A stretch of DNA of 64,000 nucleotides from Streptomyces sp. NBC_00440 (GCF_036014215.1 NZ_CP107921.1:6817501-6881500); one strand, 5' to 3'. Numbered from the stretch's first letter, positions 17,206 to 26,596 are shown. Program-made: numbers and translations. The notes: a model not told the origin generated them from the sequence alone.

Positions 17206-17747
17206 GCGGTGACGTTCCCCGCCGGACCGGACCGCGCAGGCCGGGCGCCGTCCAGCGCGGCGTTCTCACAGCGGATACGGACGGCCAGCAGTACGGAGTT
17301 GAGCGCGGTGAACGCCAGCGCGGTGAGCCACGCGGTGTGCACCAGCGGCAGCGCGAACCCCTCGGCGACCACGGCCACATAGTTCGGATGCCGCAGCCAC
17401 CGGTAGGGGCCGCCCTGCACCAGCGGCAGGCCGGGAACGACGATCACCCGGGTGTTCCAGCGCGGACCCAGGGTCCCGATGCACCACCAGCGCAGCCCCT
17501 GGGCGGCCACCAGCACGGCAGCCATCGACCAGCCGAGCGCGGGCAGGAACGGCCGGCCGCCCAGCCAGACCTCGGCCACGCAGGCCGCGAGGAGACCGGT
17601 GTGCAGCGCGACCATCGCCGGATAGTGGCCCTGCCCGGCGACGGTCGCACCGCGCGCCATGCTCCAGCGCTCGTTGCGCCGGGCGACGACGAGTTCGGCG
17701 ATGCGCTCGGCGGCGACAGCGGCCACCAGCAGCACGTACCAGATCAT
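17202..17747 (-). CDS. ICMT-like integral membrane O-methyltransferase (SrsB/AgqB-like)
   Basis: A 181-residue membrane protein of the isoprenylcysteine carboxyl methyltransferase family, with about five hydrophobic helices. The conserved C-terminal SAM-binding region reads 'GGPYRWLRHPNYVAVVAEGFALPL', containing the RHPxY motif. Next to a type III PKS, such proteins methylate alkylresorcinol hydroxyls (SrsB). It is translationally coupled to the hydroxylase by an ATGA overlap and follows the PKS gene by 117 bases. Confidence 0.85.
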   Translation of the reverse strand: MIWYVLLVAAVAAERIAELVVARRNERWSMARGATVAGQGHYPAMVALHTGLLAACVAEVWLGGRPFLPALGWSMAAVLVAAQGLRWWCIGTLGPRWNTRVIVVPGLPLVQGGPYRWLRHPNYVAVVAEGFALPLVHTAWLTALAFTALNSVLLAVRIRCENAALDGARPARSGPAGNVTA

Positions 17748-17864
17748 GGAGTCCTCCGAATCACTGCGTCCTCCGGAACATGGCGTCCTCCGGCTCGGTT
17801 GGGCTCGGTCCTGCTCAGTCCGGCTCGTCCGTCCGGCCCGGGCCTGCTGATGGGGAGCAGCGGC

Positions 17865-18968
17865 CTACCAGCGCAGCAGGACCAGTTCGCAGCTGAACCC
17901 CGGGCCCATCGCCATCAGCAGCCCCGGTGTGCCCGGCGCCGGGGGGTCCCCTGCCAGGGTGTCGCGCAGTACGTGCAGCACCGACGACGAGGACAGGTTT
18001 CCCACGTCGGCGAGGTGGCGCCAGGTGACGCCGAGCGCATCGTCGGGCAGTCCGAGCGACTCGGTCACGGCCTCCAGCACCTTGGGCCCGCCCGGGTGGC
18101 AGACCCAGGCGGCCACGTCCTTCGGCTTGAGCCCGTGGTCGGCGAGGAAACCCGTGACGTCCGCCCCGAGGTGACGGCGGACCACATCGGGCACGGACGC
18201 GTCCAGCACGACCTGGAAGCCGGAGCTCCTGATGTTCCAGCCCATGACATGACCGGTGTCGGGGTAGAGCCTGCTGCGGGTGTCCACGACGGTCGGGCCC
18301 GGCAGTTCCCGCTCTCCGGCGGAGCGGTCCGGGCCGCAGGCGACGACGGCCCCCGCGCCGTCCCCGAAGAGGGCGGTGGCGATCAGATTGGCCATCGAGC
18401 TGTCGTCACGCTGGAAGGTCAGGGAGCACAGCTCGACCGAGAGCAGCACCGCGACCTGGTCCGGATGGCCGACCAGGTAGTCGTGCATCCTGGCCAGCCC
18501 CGCCGCGCCCCCGGCGCAGCCGAGCCCGAAGAGCGGCAGCCGCTTGACGTCGGGGCGCAGCCCGAGCCGCCCGGCCAGCCGTGCGTCGACCGAGGGGGCG
18601 GCGATTCCGGTGACCGAAGTGAAGATCAGCAGGTCCACGTCCTCGGGGTGCAGCCCCGCCGCGTGCAGCGCGCCCCGCACCGCCGTGGCGCCGAGCTCCG
18701 TCGCGCCGGTGATGAACGCGTCGTTGGCGGCCCCGAAGCCGTCCAGCTTCTCGTACGCGTCGAGCGGCAGGGTCATATGGCGGGAGCGGACCCGGGCGCT
18801 GCGGTGCAGCCGGTCGAGGACCCGCCGGTCGGTGCCTTCGGGCAGACAGACGCGGGCCACCATGTCGGTGATCTCGTGCTGGGCGTGACGGTTCGGTGCC
18901 AGGACACCGTGGACAGCTGCGATCCGGGTCAATGTGTTCTCCCACCTCGGGGATGACGTGCCCTGCAT
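17865..18968 (-). CDS. Type III polyketide synthase (alkylresorcinol/alkylpyrone synthase-like)
   Basis: A 367-residue chalcone synthase-fold enzyme that extends a fatty acyl starter with malonyl-CoA. The catalytic triad is visible: Cys151 in 'LPLFGLGCAGGAAG', His291 in 'WVCHPGGPKVLEA' and Asn324 in 'LADVGNLSSSSVLHVL'. 'GPGFSCELVLLRW' is the standard C-terminus. Two starts are possible: ATG 18968 (AGGGA upstream) or TTG 18932 (GGGAG upstream), the latter giving an N-terminus 'TRIAAVHGVLAPNRH' that fits homologues better. It leads the srsABC-like operon and is divergent from a UbiA prenyltransferase, so the product is probably a methylated, possibly prenylated, phenolic lipid. Confidence 0.9.
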   Translation of the reverse strand: MQGTSSPRWENTLTRIAAVHGVLAPNRHAQHEITDMVARVCLPEGTDRRVLDRLHRSARVRSRHMTLPLDAYEKLDGFGAANDAFITGATELGATAVRGALHAAGLHPEDVDLLIFTSVTGIAAPSVDARLAGRLGLRPDVKRLPLFGLGCAGGAAGLARMHDYLVGHPDQVAVLLSVELCSLTFQRDDSSMANLIATALFGDGAGAVVACGPDRSAGERELPGPTVVDTRSRLYPDTGHVMGWNIRSSGFQVVLDASVPDVVRRHLGADVTGFLADHGLKPKDVAAWVCHPGGPKVLEAVTESLGLPDDALGVTWRHLADVGNLSSSSVLHVLRDTLAGDPPAPGTPGLLMAMGPGFSCELVLLRW

Positions 18969-19099
18969 TGCAGCATCCCTGCCCCGGGCACGGCCCCCGA
19001 CACCCTGGCCGGTGTCCCGGCACCGCCCGCCGATTCGCCCGTACGTGTGGAGGGCGCGGGGAACCGCGCAGTGCGGGCGCCCGCGCCTACGATCACCGG

Positions 19100-19969
19100 G
19101 TGGGAACTCCCGAACAGCCTCTGGCAGATGGACCCGCCGTCCGGCGGGGCGGTGTCGTGGCTGCCCTCGCCGGGTCGTGCCACCCGGGTCCCGTCGTGGC
19201 GGTCACCGTGCTGCTGGCGGCGCTCGCGGTGTCCGCCGGGCAGAGCCCGGCACGCTGTGTGCTGACCGCCGCCGCCGTGCTCACCGGGCAGCTGTCCGTC
19301 GGCTGGTGCAACGACGCGGTCGACGCCCGCCGGGACACCGCCGCGGGCCGCAGCGACAAGCCGGTCGCCGACGGCGCGGTCGGCGTACGCACCGTGTGGG
19401 CCGCGGCGTTCACCGCGCTGGCGCTCTGCGTGCCGCTGTCGTTCGGCTGCGGGCCATGGGCGGGCGCCGTCCATCTGACCGGGGTCGCCTGGGCCTGGGC
19501 GTACGACCTCGGGCTCAAGGCGACCGCCTGGTCCTGGCTGCCGTACGCGGTGGGCTTCGCCGCACTGCCCGCCTTCGTCGCACTCGGGCTGCCGGGACAG
19601 CCGTGGCCCGTCTGGTGGATCGTCACCGCGGGCGCATTGCTGGGAATCGGCGCCCACCTGGGCGACGTCCTGCCGGACATCCGCAGCGACCTGGTACTCG
19701 GAGTACGCGGCTGGCCGCACCGGCTCGGCCCCGACGGGGCGCGGCTGCTGCTCCCCGTCCCGCTGGTCGCGGCGTCCGCCGTCCTCGTCCTGGGGCCCGC
19801 GGGACCGCCTTCCGGCCGGTCCCTGGCGGCGCTCACCGCGGCGACCGCGGCCGCCGTCGCGGGGACGCTGCTGGGCCGGCGCAGGGAGCGGGCGGCGTTC
19901 GCCGCGGCGGTCGTCGTCGCCGCGGTCGATGTGACGCTGCTGCTGTTCAGCGGCGCCGCCATCGTCTGA
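19100..19969 (+). CDS. UbiA family prenyltransferase (AgqD-like)
   Basis: About 289 residues with 7-9 membrane helices. The two Mg-prenyl-diphosphate motifs are visible: 'GWCNDAVDARRDTAAGRSDK' (~68-88) and 'GDVLPDIRSDLVLGVRGWPH' near 190. GTG 19100 is chosen because the TACGAT box at 19088-19093 places a transcription start on its first base; the frame stays open upstream without homology. It diverges from the type III PKS operon. In Actinoplanes a PKS/methyltransferase/monooxygenase/UbiA quartet (agqABCD) makes O-dihydrogeranyl methoxyhydroquinones, so this enzyme may prenylate the phenolic lipid. Menaquinone-type prenyl transfer is the alternative. Confidence 0.85.
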   Translation: MGTPEQPLADGPAVRRGGVVAALAGSCHPGPVVAVTVLLAALAVSAGQSPARCVLTAAAVLTGQLSVGWCNDAVDARRDTAAGRSDKPVADGAVGVRTVWAAAFTALALCVPLSFGCGPWAGAVHLTGVAWAWAYDLGLKATAWSWLPYAVGFAALPAFVALGLPGQPWPVWWIVTAGALLGIGAHLGDVLPDIRSDLVLGVRGWPHRLGPDGARLLLPVPLVAASAVLVLGPAGPPSGRSLAALTAATAAAVAGTLLGRRRERAAFAAAVVVAAVDVTLLLFSGAAIV

Positions 19970-20010
19970 ACGCGCCATGTGTGACGGCTTCGGCGCCTGA
20001 CCGCCCCAGC

Positions 20011-20058
20011 GCCTGACGGCCTGACGGCCTGACGGCCTGACGGCCTGACGGCCTGACA
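20011..20058. repeat. 8-bp tandem repeat, six units
   Basis: GCCTGACG repeated five times plus a sixth unit ending in A, between two convergent genes. Likely replication-slippage product. Confidence 0.85.
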
Positions 20059-20078
20059 GCTTCCGGCGCCCGACCGCC

Positions 20079-21221
20079 TCAGCGCCGCATCCGCCGCCGC
20101 AGCAGCCAGAGCGACGCGGAGAGCGAAGCCAGCAGGGCCCCGACCGCCGCGAAGCCTCCCAGCACCGAAGCCTTCCTGGTCGTGGAGTGGTGGGTCGCCA
20201 CGAGCGCCGCGCCCGCCTGCGCCGGGCCGGCGGCCGACGCCGAACTGGTCCTCGCGACGGGGGGCCGGAGCGAGCCGACCGGCCGCACCTTGCCGGACGC
20301 GGCGAAGCCCCAGTCGAGAAGCGAGCGGGCATCCTCGTAGACCGTGCCCTCCTGAGGGTTCATCACCGTCACGATCAGCGTGCGGCCGCCCCGGTGCGCC
20401 GCGGCGATCAGGGTGTTGCCCGCCTCAGTGGTGTAGCCGTTCTTGACGCCGATGAGACCCGGGTAGGGGCTGACGTCCTGCGTACCAGCCAGCAGGCGGT
20501 TGGTGTTCTGGATCTCGAACGGTGCGTCGGTCCGGCCGGACTTCTCAAGGCCGCCGGGGAACTCCGCGACGCTCGTCGAGCAGTAGCGGGCGAACGCCGG
20601 GTCGGCCAGGCCGGTGCGGCCGAAGATCGCGAGATCGAAGGCCGACGAGTACTGGCCGGGTGTGTCGTAGCCGTCCGGGGACATGACACGGGTGTCCTGG
20701 GCCCCCAGCCGGACGGCCCGCTTGCGCATCTCGTCCCTGGTCTTCTGCCAGCCGCCGTTCATGGACGCCAGCACGTGCACCGCGTCGCCGCCCGAGCGGA
20801 GGAAGACCCCGCGCCACAGGTCGTCGACCCGGTAGGCGCGCCCCTCGACCACTCCGACGCGGCTGCTCCCCTCACCGAGGCCGTCCAGATCCGCGCGGGT
20901 CACGGTGTGCAGCCGGTGCGTGGCCAGATGGGGTAACACCGTGAGGGCGAAGAGTGTCTTGAGGGTGCTGGCCGGGGGCAGATGGCGGTGGGCGTCCTTC
21001 GACGCCAGCACATCGCCGGTGGTCGCGTCGGCGACCACCCAGGACAGAGCCGAGACCTCTCCCGGCAACGCCGGGGCCTGGGTCCCGCTCCCCGTCGTGC
21101 TGCCGGGCGGGCGGTAGCGGGGCTGCGGGGCCGACGCGGCACAGGGAGCGATCGCGGTGACGCCGGCGGCCAGCACCACAACTCCGGTGCAGAGGCTTCG
21201 TACCACTGGTCTGAAGATCAT
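20079..21221 (-). CDS. D-alanyl-D-alanine carboxypeptidase-like exported protein
   Basis: A 380-residue penicillin-binding-fold protein (S11 family) with an N-terminal signal (~1-30) and a C-terminal hydrophobic helix plus 'LLRRRMRR', so it is likely membrane-anchored outside the cell. The SxxK motif is 'PPASTLKTL' (Ser85, Lys88). The second motif, normally SxN, reads 'LRSGGDAVHVLA' (Ser143-Gly-Gly), and the KTG motif reads 'GVKNGYTTEAGNTL' (KNG at 260-262). Loss of the SxN asparagine makes carboxypeptidase activity doubtful, and the protein may bind muropeptides without efficient turnover. ATG 21221 has no clear ribosome site. Confidence 0.85.
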   Translation of the reverse strand: MIFRPVVRSLCTGVVVLAAGVTAIAPCAASAPQPRYRPPGSTTGSGTQAPALPGEVSALSWVVADATTGDVLASKDAHRHLPPASTLKTLFALTVLPHLATHRLHTVTRADLDGLGEGSSRVGVVEGRAYRVDDLWRGVFLRSGGDAVHVLASMNGGWQKTRDEMRKRAVRLGAQDTRVMSPDGYDTPGQYSSAFDLAIFGRTGLADPAFARYCSTSVAEFPGGLEKSGRTDAPFEIQNTNRLLAGTQDVSPYPGLIGVKNGYTTEAGNTLIAAAHRGGRTLIVTVMNPQEGTVYEDARSLLDWGFAASGKVRPVGSLRPPVARTSSASAAGPAQAGAALVATHHSTTRKASVLGGFAAVGALLASLSASLWLLRRRMRR

Positions 21222-21589
21222 TCAGTCACGTTAAAAACACTGTGCGTCACCCGCATCTCAGGCGTACGCCGAGGAGTCCGAACGGCCGAAACGCGGCTGC
21301 TCACGGCGCCGCACCGGCCCCGCGAGCAGCCGGACCGCGTGGCTGGCCTGTCCGGCGCAACCCGACGCCCCGTTCGGGTGTCAGGGCTCGCCAGATGACG
21401 GTGGATCCGCCTACCGTGGCCCGGCAGTGGTGTGCGTTTCCCGCTGAGCGCGTGGCCGCTGCACCGGCAGGTCCGTGCGCGTGTTCCTCTGCCGCGCACC
21501 CCTGTTGGCCGCAGCCCGGTCGTCGCAGCGCCCCGCACCGGCCTGCTGCCGCGGTCCTGTACCCGCATCGTGTGTCCGGAGGTACCCCA
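21222..21589. other. Intergenic region, 368 bp
   Basis: Holds the divergent 5' regions of the carboxypeptidase-like gene and the small exported protein gene. The part next to 21222 is relatively A+T-rich (TTAAAAACAC) and probably contains the minus-strand promoter. I see no convincing gene or repeat in the rest. Confidence 0.4.
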
Positions 21590-22075
21590 TTGCGCTTGAC
21601 GAGTATCGGGTCTGCCGCCCTGCTGAGCGCCGCCGTGCTGTCCCTGGCCGCCCCGGCCGCGGCGGCGGGCGACGACGGCGGGGCCCCGCCGTCGGGGTTC
21701 ACCGTGTCACCCGGATCGGTTGCCCCCGGGGGCACGGTCACCCTCGGCGCCACCGGCTGCCGGGCACCGGGCGTCACTGTCTCGTCCGGCGTCTTCGGCC
21801 CGGTCACCCTCCACCACGGACACCCCGCGACCGTGGTCGTCGACCCGGGCGCGCAAGCCGGGAAGCGGTACGACGTGACGTTCGCGTGCGCGGGGCGGCG
21901 GAGCAGCGCCCCGCTGCTGGTCTCCGGCACCCCGGACAAGCGCATCAGAGCGGTCCTCAGCGGTTCGCTCACCGACCTGGACACCACCGAGCTGGTCGCG
22001 GGCGGTGTCCTGATCGCGGCGGCTCTCGGCGGGGTCCTCCATCTGCGCCGGCGCACCGCACACGGCGCATCCTGA
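21590..22075 (+). CDS. Small exported, C-terminally membrane-anchored protein
   Basis: A 161-residue protein with a signal peptide ('RLTSIGSAALLSAAVLSLAA', cleavage after AAAAA), an extracellular ~100-residue beta-rich-looking region ('SGFTVSPGSVAPGGTVTLGA', two cysteines at 'GCRAPG' and 'FACAGR') and a C-terminal helix ending 'HLRRRTAHGAS'. The start is TTG 21590, with GGAGG seven bases upstream; the longer frame from 21242 has no support. The layout (signal, Ig-like domain, anchor) is common among Streptomyces surface proteins of unknown role. Confidence 0.7.
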   Translation: MRLTSIGSAALLSAAVLSLAAPAAAAGDDGGAPPSGFTVSPGSVAPGGTVTLGATGCRAPGVTVSSGVFGPVTLHHGHPATVVVDPGAQAGKRYDVTFACAGRRSSAPLLVSGTPDKRIRAVLSGSLTDLDTTELVAGGVLIAAALGGVLHLRRRTAHGAS

Positions 22076-22098
22076 TCCGGAACGCCGTACCGGGGGCT

Positions 22099-22126
22099 GC
22101 CCCGGCGGCGTGGCTGCCGCCGGGGC
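22099..22126. terminator. Bidirectional terminator between convergent genes
   Basis: Perfect 11-bp stem, GCCCCGGCGGC (22099-22109) and GCCGCCGGGGC (22116-22126), loop GTGGCT, placed between the stops of two convergent genes. Confidence 0.7.
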
Positions 22127-22133
22127 CAGGGCC

Positions 22134-22484
22134 TCAGTGGGCCCGGCACTCCGCCCTGATCAGCTGCGCGGCGTAGCGCGCGTCGAGGGCCGGGCTGATG
22201 AAGCTGTCCGGATGCGCGCACATACGGGCGCGGCCGGCCGCCGTGGTGCCCTTCCAGCTGAGCCGTACGGTCTGCTCGGTGAACGCGCGCCGGTCGTACG
22301 GAGGCGGATTCGTGTCGCCCTCGGTCCGGGGAGCGGCCTGGGGAGCCGCCCGGGGCGCGGTCCGGGGCGCCGACGGCTGCGCGGCAGTCGGGTGGAGCAC
22401 ACTTCCCGGGGTGATCGCGCCGGCGGTGAGTGTGATGGCCAGAGCTGCCGTGGCCAGCGCGGTACGCATCAGTGTGGATTGCAT
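22134..22484 (-). CDS. Small secreted protein, unknown function
   Basis: A 116-residue protein with a clear signal peptide ('RTALATAALAITLTAGAITP'), then a Pro/Ala-rich linker (~35-60) and a short C-terminal domain with two cysteines ('ARMCAHPDSF', 'IRAECRAH') that could form one disulfide. GGAG lies seven bases before ATG 22484. No family recognised. Confidence 0.65.
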   Translation of the reverse strand: MQSTLMRTALATAALAITLTAGAITPGSVLHPTAAQPSAPRTAPRAAPQAAPRTEGDTNPPPYDRRAFTEQTVRLSWKGTTAAGRARMCAHPDSFISPALDARYAAQLIRAECRAH

Positions 22485-23064
22485 GGCGGGGCTCCTTCGG
22501 CTCGTCGAAGGCAGGTCCGGGGCGAGCCGCCCCGGGGCCGGCCGCGGTGGTCCTCACACGGCCTGCACGGCGACGACGACATCAGAATCTGTCGCGCCGA
22601 TGGAGATGTCGCTCTGCCGGGGCGGTGGAGACGCGGGCGGTCGGGGCGCATGCGGTCGGGGCACAGGGGGCAGAGCCTGCAGAAGCCGTTCCAGCATGGC
22701 CGTGGGGCGGCGGCCCCGCAACCGGATGCTTCCTCCGGTCCGAAACACCAGGTCGGCGGGGCGCCCGGTAGTCCAGGCCCAGTTCGGTCAAATGACAGGT
22801 ATGAAGCATTCAAAAGACGTTCAACCTCTTACCAAGACTTGCGGCCGGGCCGACAGGGGGCAGGTCGCGGTGGGCCGGTGGAGCACCACATCCCAACAGC
22901 GGTTATGTCGTACCGTACCGCCCCGGGCACGCTCGGTGTCCGATCTTCCGGACGCTGCTCCCCTTGAGCCGGGCGTACGGTTTTCAACAGAAAGTTGATC
23001 TAGTGCCAATCCCCCCTGATCTGGGGGTATCTGGCCAATTCGCCATGTCCTCAAGGGAGTAGAC
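22485..23064. other. Intergenic region, 580 bp, upstream of the urea transporter
   Basis: I find no confident gene here. Two doubtful ORFs exist: minus strand 22554-22697 (ends 'SDISIGATDSDVVVAVQAV', no ribosome site) and plus strand 22792-22998 (starts MTGMKHSKD, contains a TTA codon). A hairpin CCCCC-TGATCT-GGGGG lies at 23012-23027, about 38 bases before the urea transporter ATG, and may be an operator or a leader structure for the urease cluster. Confidence 0.4.
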
Positions 23065-24018
23065 ATGTCTGCGGCGGAACAAGCGGTGCAGGCAAGGAGC
23101 CGGGCACCGTTCCGGATCGGGCAGGTACAGCTGCGGGGCATCGCACAGGTCACCCTCAGCGCGAACCCGTGGACCGGATTGCTGTTCACCGTCGGGCTGT
23201 TCGCCGAAGGGTGGCGTACCGGCGTGTACGGGCTGCTCGGCGCGGGCGTGTCCGCCGCGACCGCCGCCCTGCTGGGCGCCGATCGCGGAAATCTCGTCAA
23301 GGGGCTTGAGGGCTACTGCGGTTGCCTGACCGGTCTCGCCCTTCTCGTCACCTTCGGCTCGTCGGGACGTACCGTCCTGCTCACGGTCCTCGGCGCGGCG
23401 GTCTGCCCCATATTGAGCGCGGCGGCCGGCCGCGTCCTCGGGCGCGTCGGACTGCCCGTGCTGACAGCCCCGTACTGCCTGGTCGCCGGAGCGCTGATGA
23501 TCGCGCTGCCGACGGCCCCGGCCGCGGCCGCGGCCACCGCGCGGGTCGGCGGGTTCACCACACTGAGCGCCGCAGAGGCCGGCCGGGCCTTCTGCGACAA
23601 CATCGGGCAGATCTTCTTCCTCGACAAGTGGTACGCGGGCCTGATCCTGCTGGTCGGGATCCTGGTCACCTCGCGGGCCGCCGCCGTCGCAGCGGCCGGC
23701 GCCAGCGCTCTCGCGCTGCTGACCGCCTGCGTCGCCGGGCTGCCGGCCGACCGGATCACCGAGGGCCTCTACGGCTACAACGGGGTGCTCTGTGCCATTG
23801 CGCTGGGAGCCACCTTCCTGACACTCACTCCGTGGACCGCCGGGTACGCCGCACTCGCCGTGGTGGCCTCCGTCCCCTTCACCGCCGCCTGGGAGGCGTT
23901 CACCCGGCCGTCCGGCGGATCCCCCTTCACCTGGCCGTTCGTTGTGACGACCTGGCTCTTCCTCGCGGCGGGTCCAGCGCTGGGCCGGCCCGGCATCTCA
24001 TTCGAGAAAGCAGAGTGA
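23065..24018 (+). CDS. Urea transporter (UT family)
   Basis: A 317-residue channel-type urea transporter with two homologous halves. First-half signatures are '[16 protein letters not shown]', '[15 protein letters not shown]' and '[10 protein letters not shown]'. Second-half signatures are '[18 protein letters not shown]' and '[19 protein letters not shown]'. These are the hydrophobic slot residues of the UT family. ATG 23065 follows AAGGGAG. It ends four bases before ureA, so uptake and hydrolysis of urea are cotranscribed. Confidence 0.9.
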   Translation: MSAAEQAVQARSRAPFRIGQVQLRGIAQVTLSANPWTGLLFTVGLFAEGWRTGVYGLLGAGVSAATAALLGADRGNLVKGLEGYCGCLTGLALLVTFGSSGRTVLLTVLGAAVCPILSAAAGRVLGRVGLPVLTAPYCLVAGALMIALPTAPAAAAATARVGGFTTLSAAEAGRAFCDNIGQIFFLDKWYAGLILLVGILVTSRAAAVAAAGASALALLTACVAGLPADRITEGLYGYNGVLCAIALGATFLTLTPWTAGYAALAVVASVPFTAAWEAFTRPSGGSPFTWPFVVTTWLFLAAGPALGRPGISFEKAE

Positions 24019-24022
24019 CGCC

Positions 24023-24328
24023 ATGAATCTCGCACCACGCGAAATCGACAAGCTCCACGTCTATGTGGTGGCCGACCTGGCCCGCCGCCGCAGGGCCAGG
24101 GGAACCAAGCTCAACTACAGCGAGGCCGCCGCGCTGATCACCGAGGCCGTCCTGGAGGCAGCACGCGACGGCCACACCGTCGCCGAGTGCATGGAGCTGG
24201 GCCGCAAGATCGTCGCCCAGGACGACGTGATGCCCGGCGTGCGCGAGATGCTCACGGTCCTTCAGGTCGAGACGGCGTTCGTCGACGGGACGAAGCTGGT
24301 CACCTGTCACGACCCGATCAGTGCCTGA
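24023..24328 (+). CDS. ureA: Urease subunit gamma
   Basis: A 101-residue gamma subunit of the expected length. Markers are '[21 protein letters not shown]', '[22 protein letters not shown]', '[17 protein letters not shown]'-like region and the terminal '[12 protein letters not shown]'. First of the ureABC structural genes; ureB starts 33 bases later. Confidence 0.95.
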   Translation: MNLAPREIDKLHVYVVADLARRRRARGTKLNYSEAAALITEAVLEAARDGHTVAECMELGRKIVAQDDVMPGVREMLTVLQVETAFVDGTKLVTCHDPISA

Positions 24329-24360
24329 AGCCTGAAGCCTGAACCACCGAGGAGACAGAG

Positions 24361-24807
24361 ATGTCGGGCGGAGCCCACTACCTCTACGGAGATGACCCCG
24401 TAGAGATCAACGCCAACCGGGCCACGGTCAGGCTCACGGTCGCCAACACCGGCGACCGTGCCATCCAGATCGGGTCGCACTACCACTTCTTCGAGATCAA
24501 CCGCGCGCTGCGCTTCGACCGTGAAGCCGCCTTCGGTATGCGCCTGGACATCCCCTCCGGCACCGCCGTGCGCTTCGAGCCCGGCGACAGCCGGGAGGTC
24601 GGCCTGTGCGCCTTCGGCGGCGCCGGGCGGCTCGTCGGATTCGCCGGGCTCGTCAACGGCGGCCTTTCGGCACCCGACACCAAGCGCGACGCGCTGCGCC
24701 GCGCGTCGGAGCTGGGATTCACACACGCCGACACCGCCGGTACGGACAGCACAGGGAACACGCCCGGCGCCGACAGCACCGCGGGCACCGAGGGGACTCA
24801 GCACTGA
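24361..24807 (+). CDS. ureB: Urease subunit beta with an extended tail
   Basis: A 148-residue beta subunit. The core (~1-105) has '[20 protein letters not shown]' and '[18 protein letters not shown]'. The last ~25 residues are a Thr/Gly/Asp/Ser-rich low-complexity extension (repeats of the type '[20 protein letters not shown]') beyond the usual ~100 residues. The stop overlaps the ureC start (TGATG), implying coupled translation. Confidence 0.95.
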   Translation: MSGGAHYLYGDDPVEINANRATVRLTVANTGDRAIQIGSHYHFFEINRALRFDREAAFGMRLDIPSGTAVRFEPGDSREVGLCAFGGAGRLVGFAGLVNGGLSAPDTKRDALRRASELGFTHADTAGTDSTGNTPGADSTAGTEGTQH

Positions 24808-26531
24808 TGGCGATCATTCCGCGCAAGCAGTACACGGACCTGTTCGGCCCCACCGTGGGCGACCGGTTCCACCTCGCCGACACCAACCTGGTCGTCGAGG
24901 TCGAGTACGACCACAACGCCGGTTCCTACGGGGAAGAGGCCGTCTACGGAGGCGGCAAGGCCATCCGTGACGGCATGGCCCAGGACCCGTCCGCGCTCAA
25001 CCGCGAGGGCGCCCTCGACCTGGTCATCACCAACGTCGTGGTCATGGACCCGGTGCTCGGCGTCGTCAAGGGCGACATCGGTGTCCGCGGCGGTCTGATC
25101 GTCGGGGTCGGCAAGGCCGGCAACCCGCAGCTCCAGAACGGCGTGGACCCCAAGCTCGTCATCGGCCCCGGCACCGAGGTGATCTCCGGCGAGCACCTGA
25201 TCGCCACCGCGGGCGGCGTCGACACGCACATCCACTTCATCTCGCCGCAGCAGGCCCAGGAGGGCCTGTCCAACGGCATCACCACCTTCTTCGGCGGCGG
25301 CACCGGGCCGACCGACGGCACGAACGGCACGACCTGCACCCCCGGCCCGTGGAACATCCACCGGATGCTGGAGGCCGTGGAGGACCTGCCGGTCAACGTG
25401 GGTCTGCTCGGCAAGGGCAACGGCAGCCGGCCCGAGGCCCTGCGCGAGCAGATCGAGGCGGGCGCGGCCGGTCTGAAGGTGCACGAGGACTGGGGCGCGA
25501 CCCCGGCCGCCATCGACACCGCGCTGCGGGTCGCCGATGAGCACGACGTGCAGATGGCCATCCACACCGACACCCTCAACGAGGGCGGCTTCTTCGAGGA
25601 CACCCTGTCCGCGATCAATGGCCGGACCATCCACACCTTCCACACCGAGGGAGCGGGCGGCGGCCACGCCCCGGACATCATCCGGGTCTCGGGCGAGGCC
25701 AACGTACTGCCCGCCTCCACCAACCCGACGCTGCCGTACACGGTCAACGCGGTGGACGAGCTGCTCGACATGGTGATGGTCTGTCACCACCTGTCCCGCG
25801 ACATCCCCGAGGACGTCTCGTTCGCCGACAGCCGGGTGCGCGCCGAGACGATCGCGGCCGAGACCGTACTGCACGACCTCGGCGTGATCAGCATCTTCTC
25901 CTCCGACTCCCAGGCCATGGGCCGGGTCGGCGAGTCGTTCGTCCGGGCGTTCCAGACCGCGCACCACTGCAAGGAGCTGCGCGGCCCGCTGGCCGAGGAC
26001 AGCTCCCGCAACGACAACGCACGCGTGCTGCGGTACCTGGCCAAGCTGACCATCAACCCCGCCATCGCGGTCGGCGCGGCCGATGTGATCGGCTCCCTGG
26101 AGCCCGGCAAGCTCGCCGACATCGTGCTCTGGCCGATGCACTCCTTCGGCGCCAAGCCGAAGCTGATCATCAAGGGCGGCATGGTCAACTGGGCGCTGAT
26201 GGGCGACCCCAACGCGTCGCTGCCGACGCCGCAGCCCGTCTACTACCGCCCGATGTTCGGCTCGTACGGCCGCGCCAAGCAGCAGACCTCGGTCACCTTC
26301 ATGTCGCAGGCCTCCATCGCCGCGGGCGTCCCCGCGGAACTGGGTCTGCAGCGGCGGACCGAGCCCGTGCAGCGCTGCCGGACCATCGGGAAGCAGCACA
26401 TGGTGCGCAACGACGCGCTGCCGCGCATCGAGGTGGACCCGGAGACGTACAAGGTCACCGTCGACGGCGAGCCCGCGACGATCGAACCCGCCGAGAAACT
26501 CCCGCTCAACCACCTCTTCTACATCGTCTGA
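24807..26531 (+). CDS. ureC: Urease subunit alpha (catalytic)
   Basis: A 574-residue catalytic subunit. Ni ligands and active-site residues can be placed: His141 and His143 ('[11 protein letters not shown]'), carbamylated Lys224 ('[13 protein letters not shown]'), His253 ('[12 protein letters not shown]'), His279 ('[14 protein letters not shown]'), the flap with 'MVCHHLS' near 325 and Asp367 ('[13 protein letters not shown]'). Nothing essential is missing. ATG 24807 overlaps the ureB stop. The frame remains open upstream to 24606 but is only a ureB shadow. Hydrolyses urea to ammonia and carbamate in the cytoplasm. Confidence 0.97.
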   Translation: MAIIPRKQYTDLFGPTVGDRFHLADTNLVVEVEYDHNAGSYGEEAVYGGGKAIRDGMAQDPSALNREGALDLVITNVVVMDPVLGVVKGDIGVRGGLIVGVGKAGNPQLQNGVDPKLVIGPGTEVISGEHLIATAGGVDTHIHFISPQQAQEGLSNGITTFFGGGTGPTDGTNGTTCTPGPWNIHRMLEAVEDLPVNVGLLGKGNGSRPEALREQIEAGAAGLKVHEDWGATPAAIDTALRVADEHDVQMAIHTDTLNEGGFFEDTLSAINGRTIHTFHTEGAGGGHAPDIIRVSGEANVLPASTNPTLPYTVNAVDELLDMVMVCHHLSRDIPEDVSFADSRVRAETIAAETVLHDLGVISIFSSDSQAMGRVGESFVRAFQTAHHCKELRGPLAEDSSRNDNARVLRYLAKLTINPAIAVGAADVIGSLEPGKLADIVLWPMHSFGAKPKLIIKGGMVNWALMGDPNASLPTPQPVYYRPMFGSYGRAKQQTSVTFMSQASIAAGVPAELGLQRRTEPVQRCRTIGKQHMVRNDALPRIEVDPETYKVTVDGEPATIEPAEKLPLNHLFYIV

Positions 26532-26596
26532 CCCCCCCGCGGTCTTCGACAGCCGGATCACCGCGAACCACCCCCTCGCACGAAAGGAGCCCCGGC

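Noticed and set aside
22554..22748. Possible small minus-strand gene
   Set aside because: No ribosome site and Pro/Arg-rich N-terminus; only the last ~18 residues look protein-like, so it was not listed as a gene.
24798..26561. 587-codon minus-strand frame opposite ureC
   Set aside because: Exact shadow of ureC with low-complexity composition.
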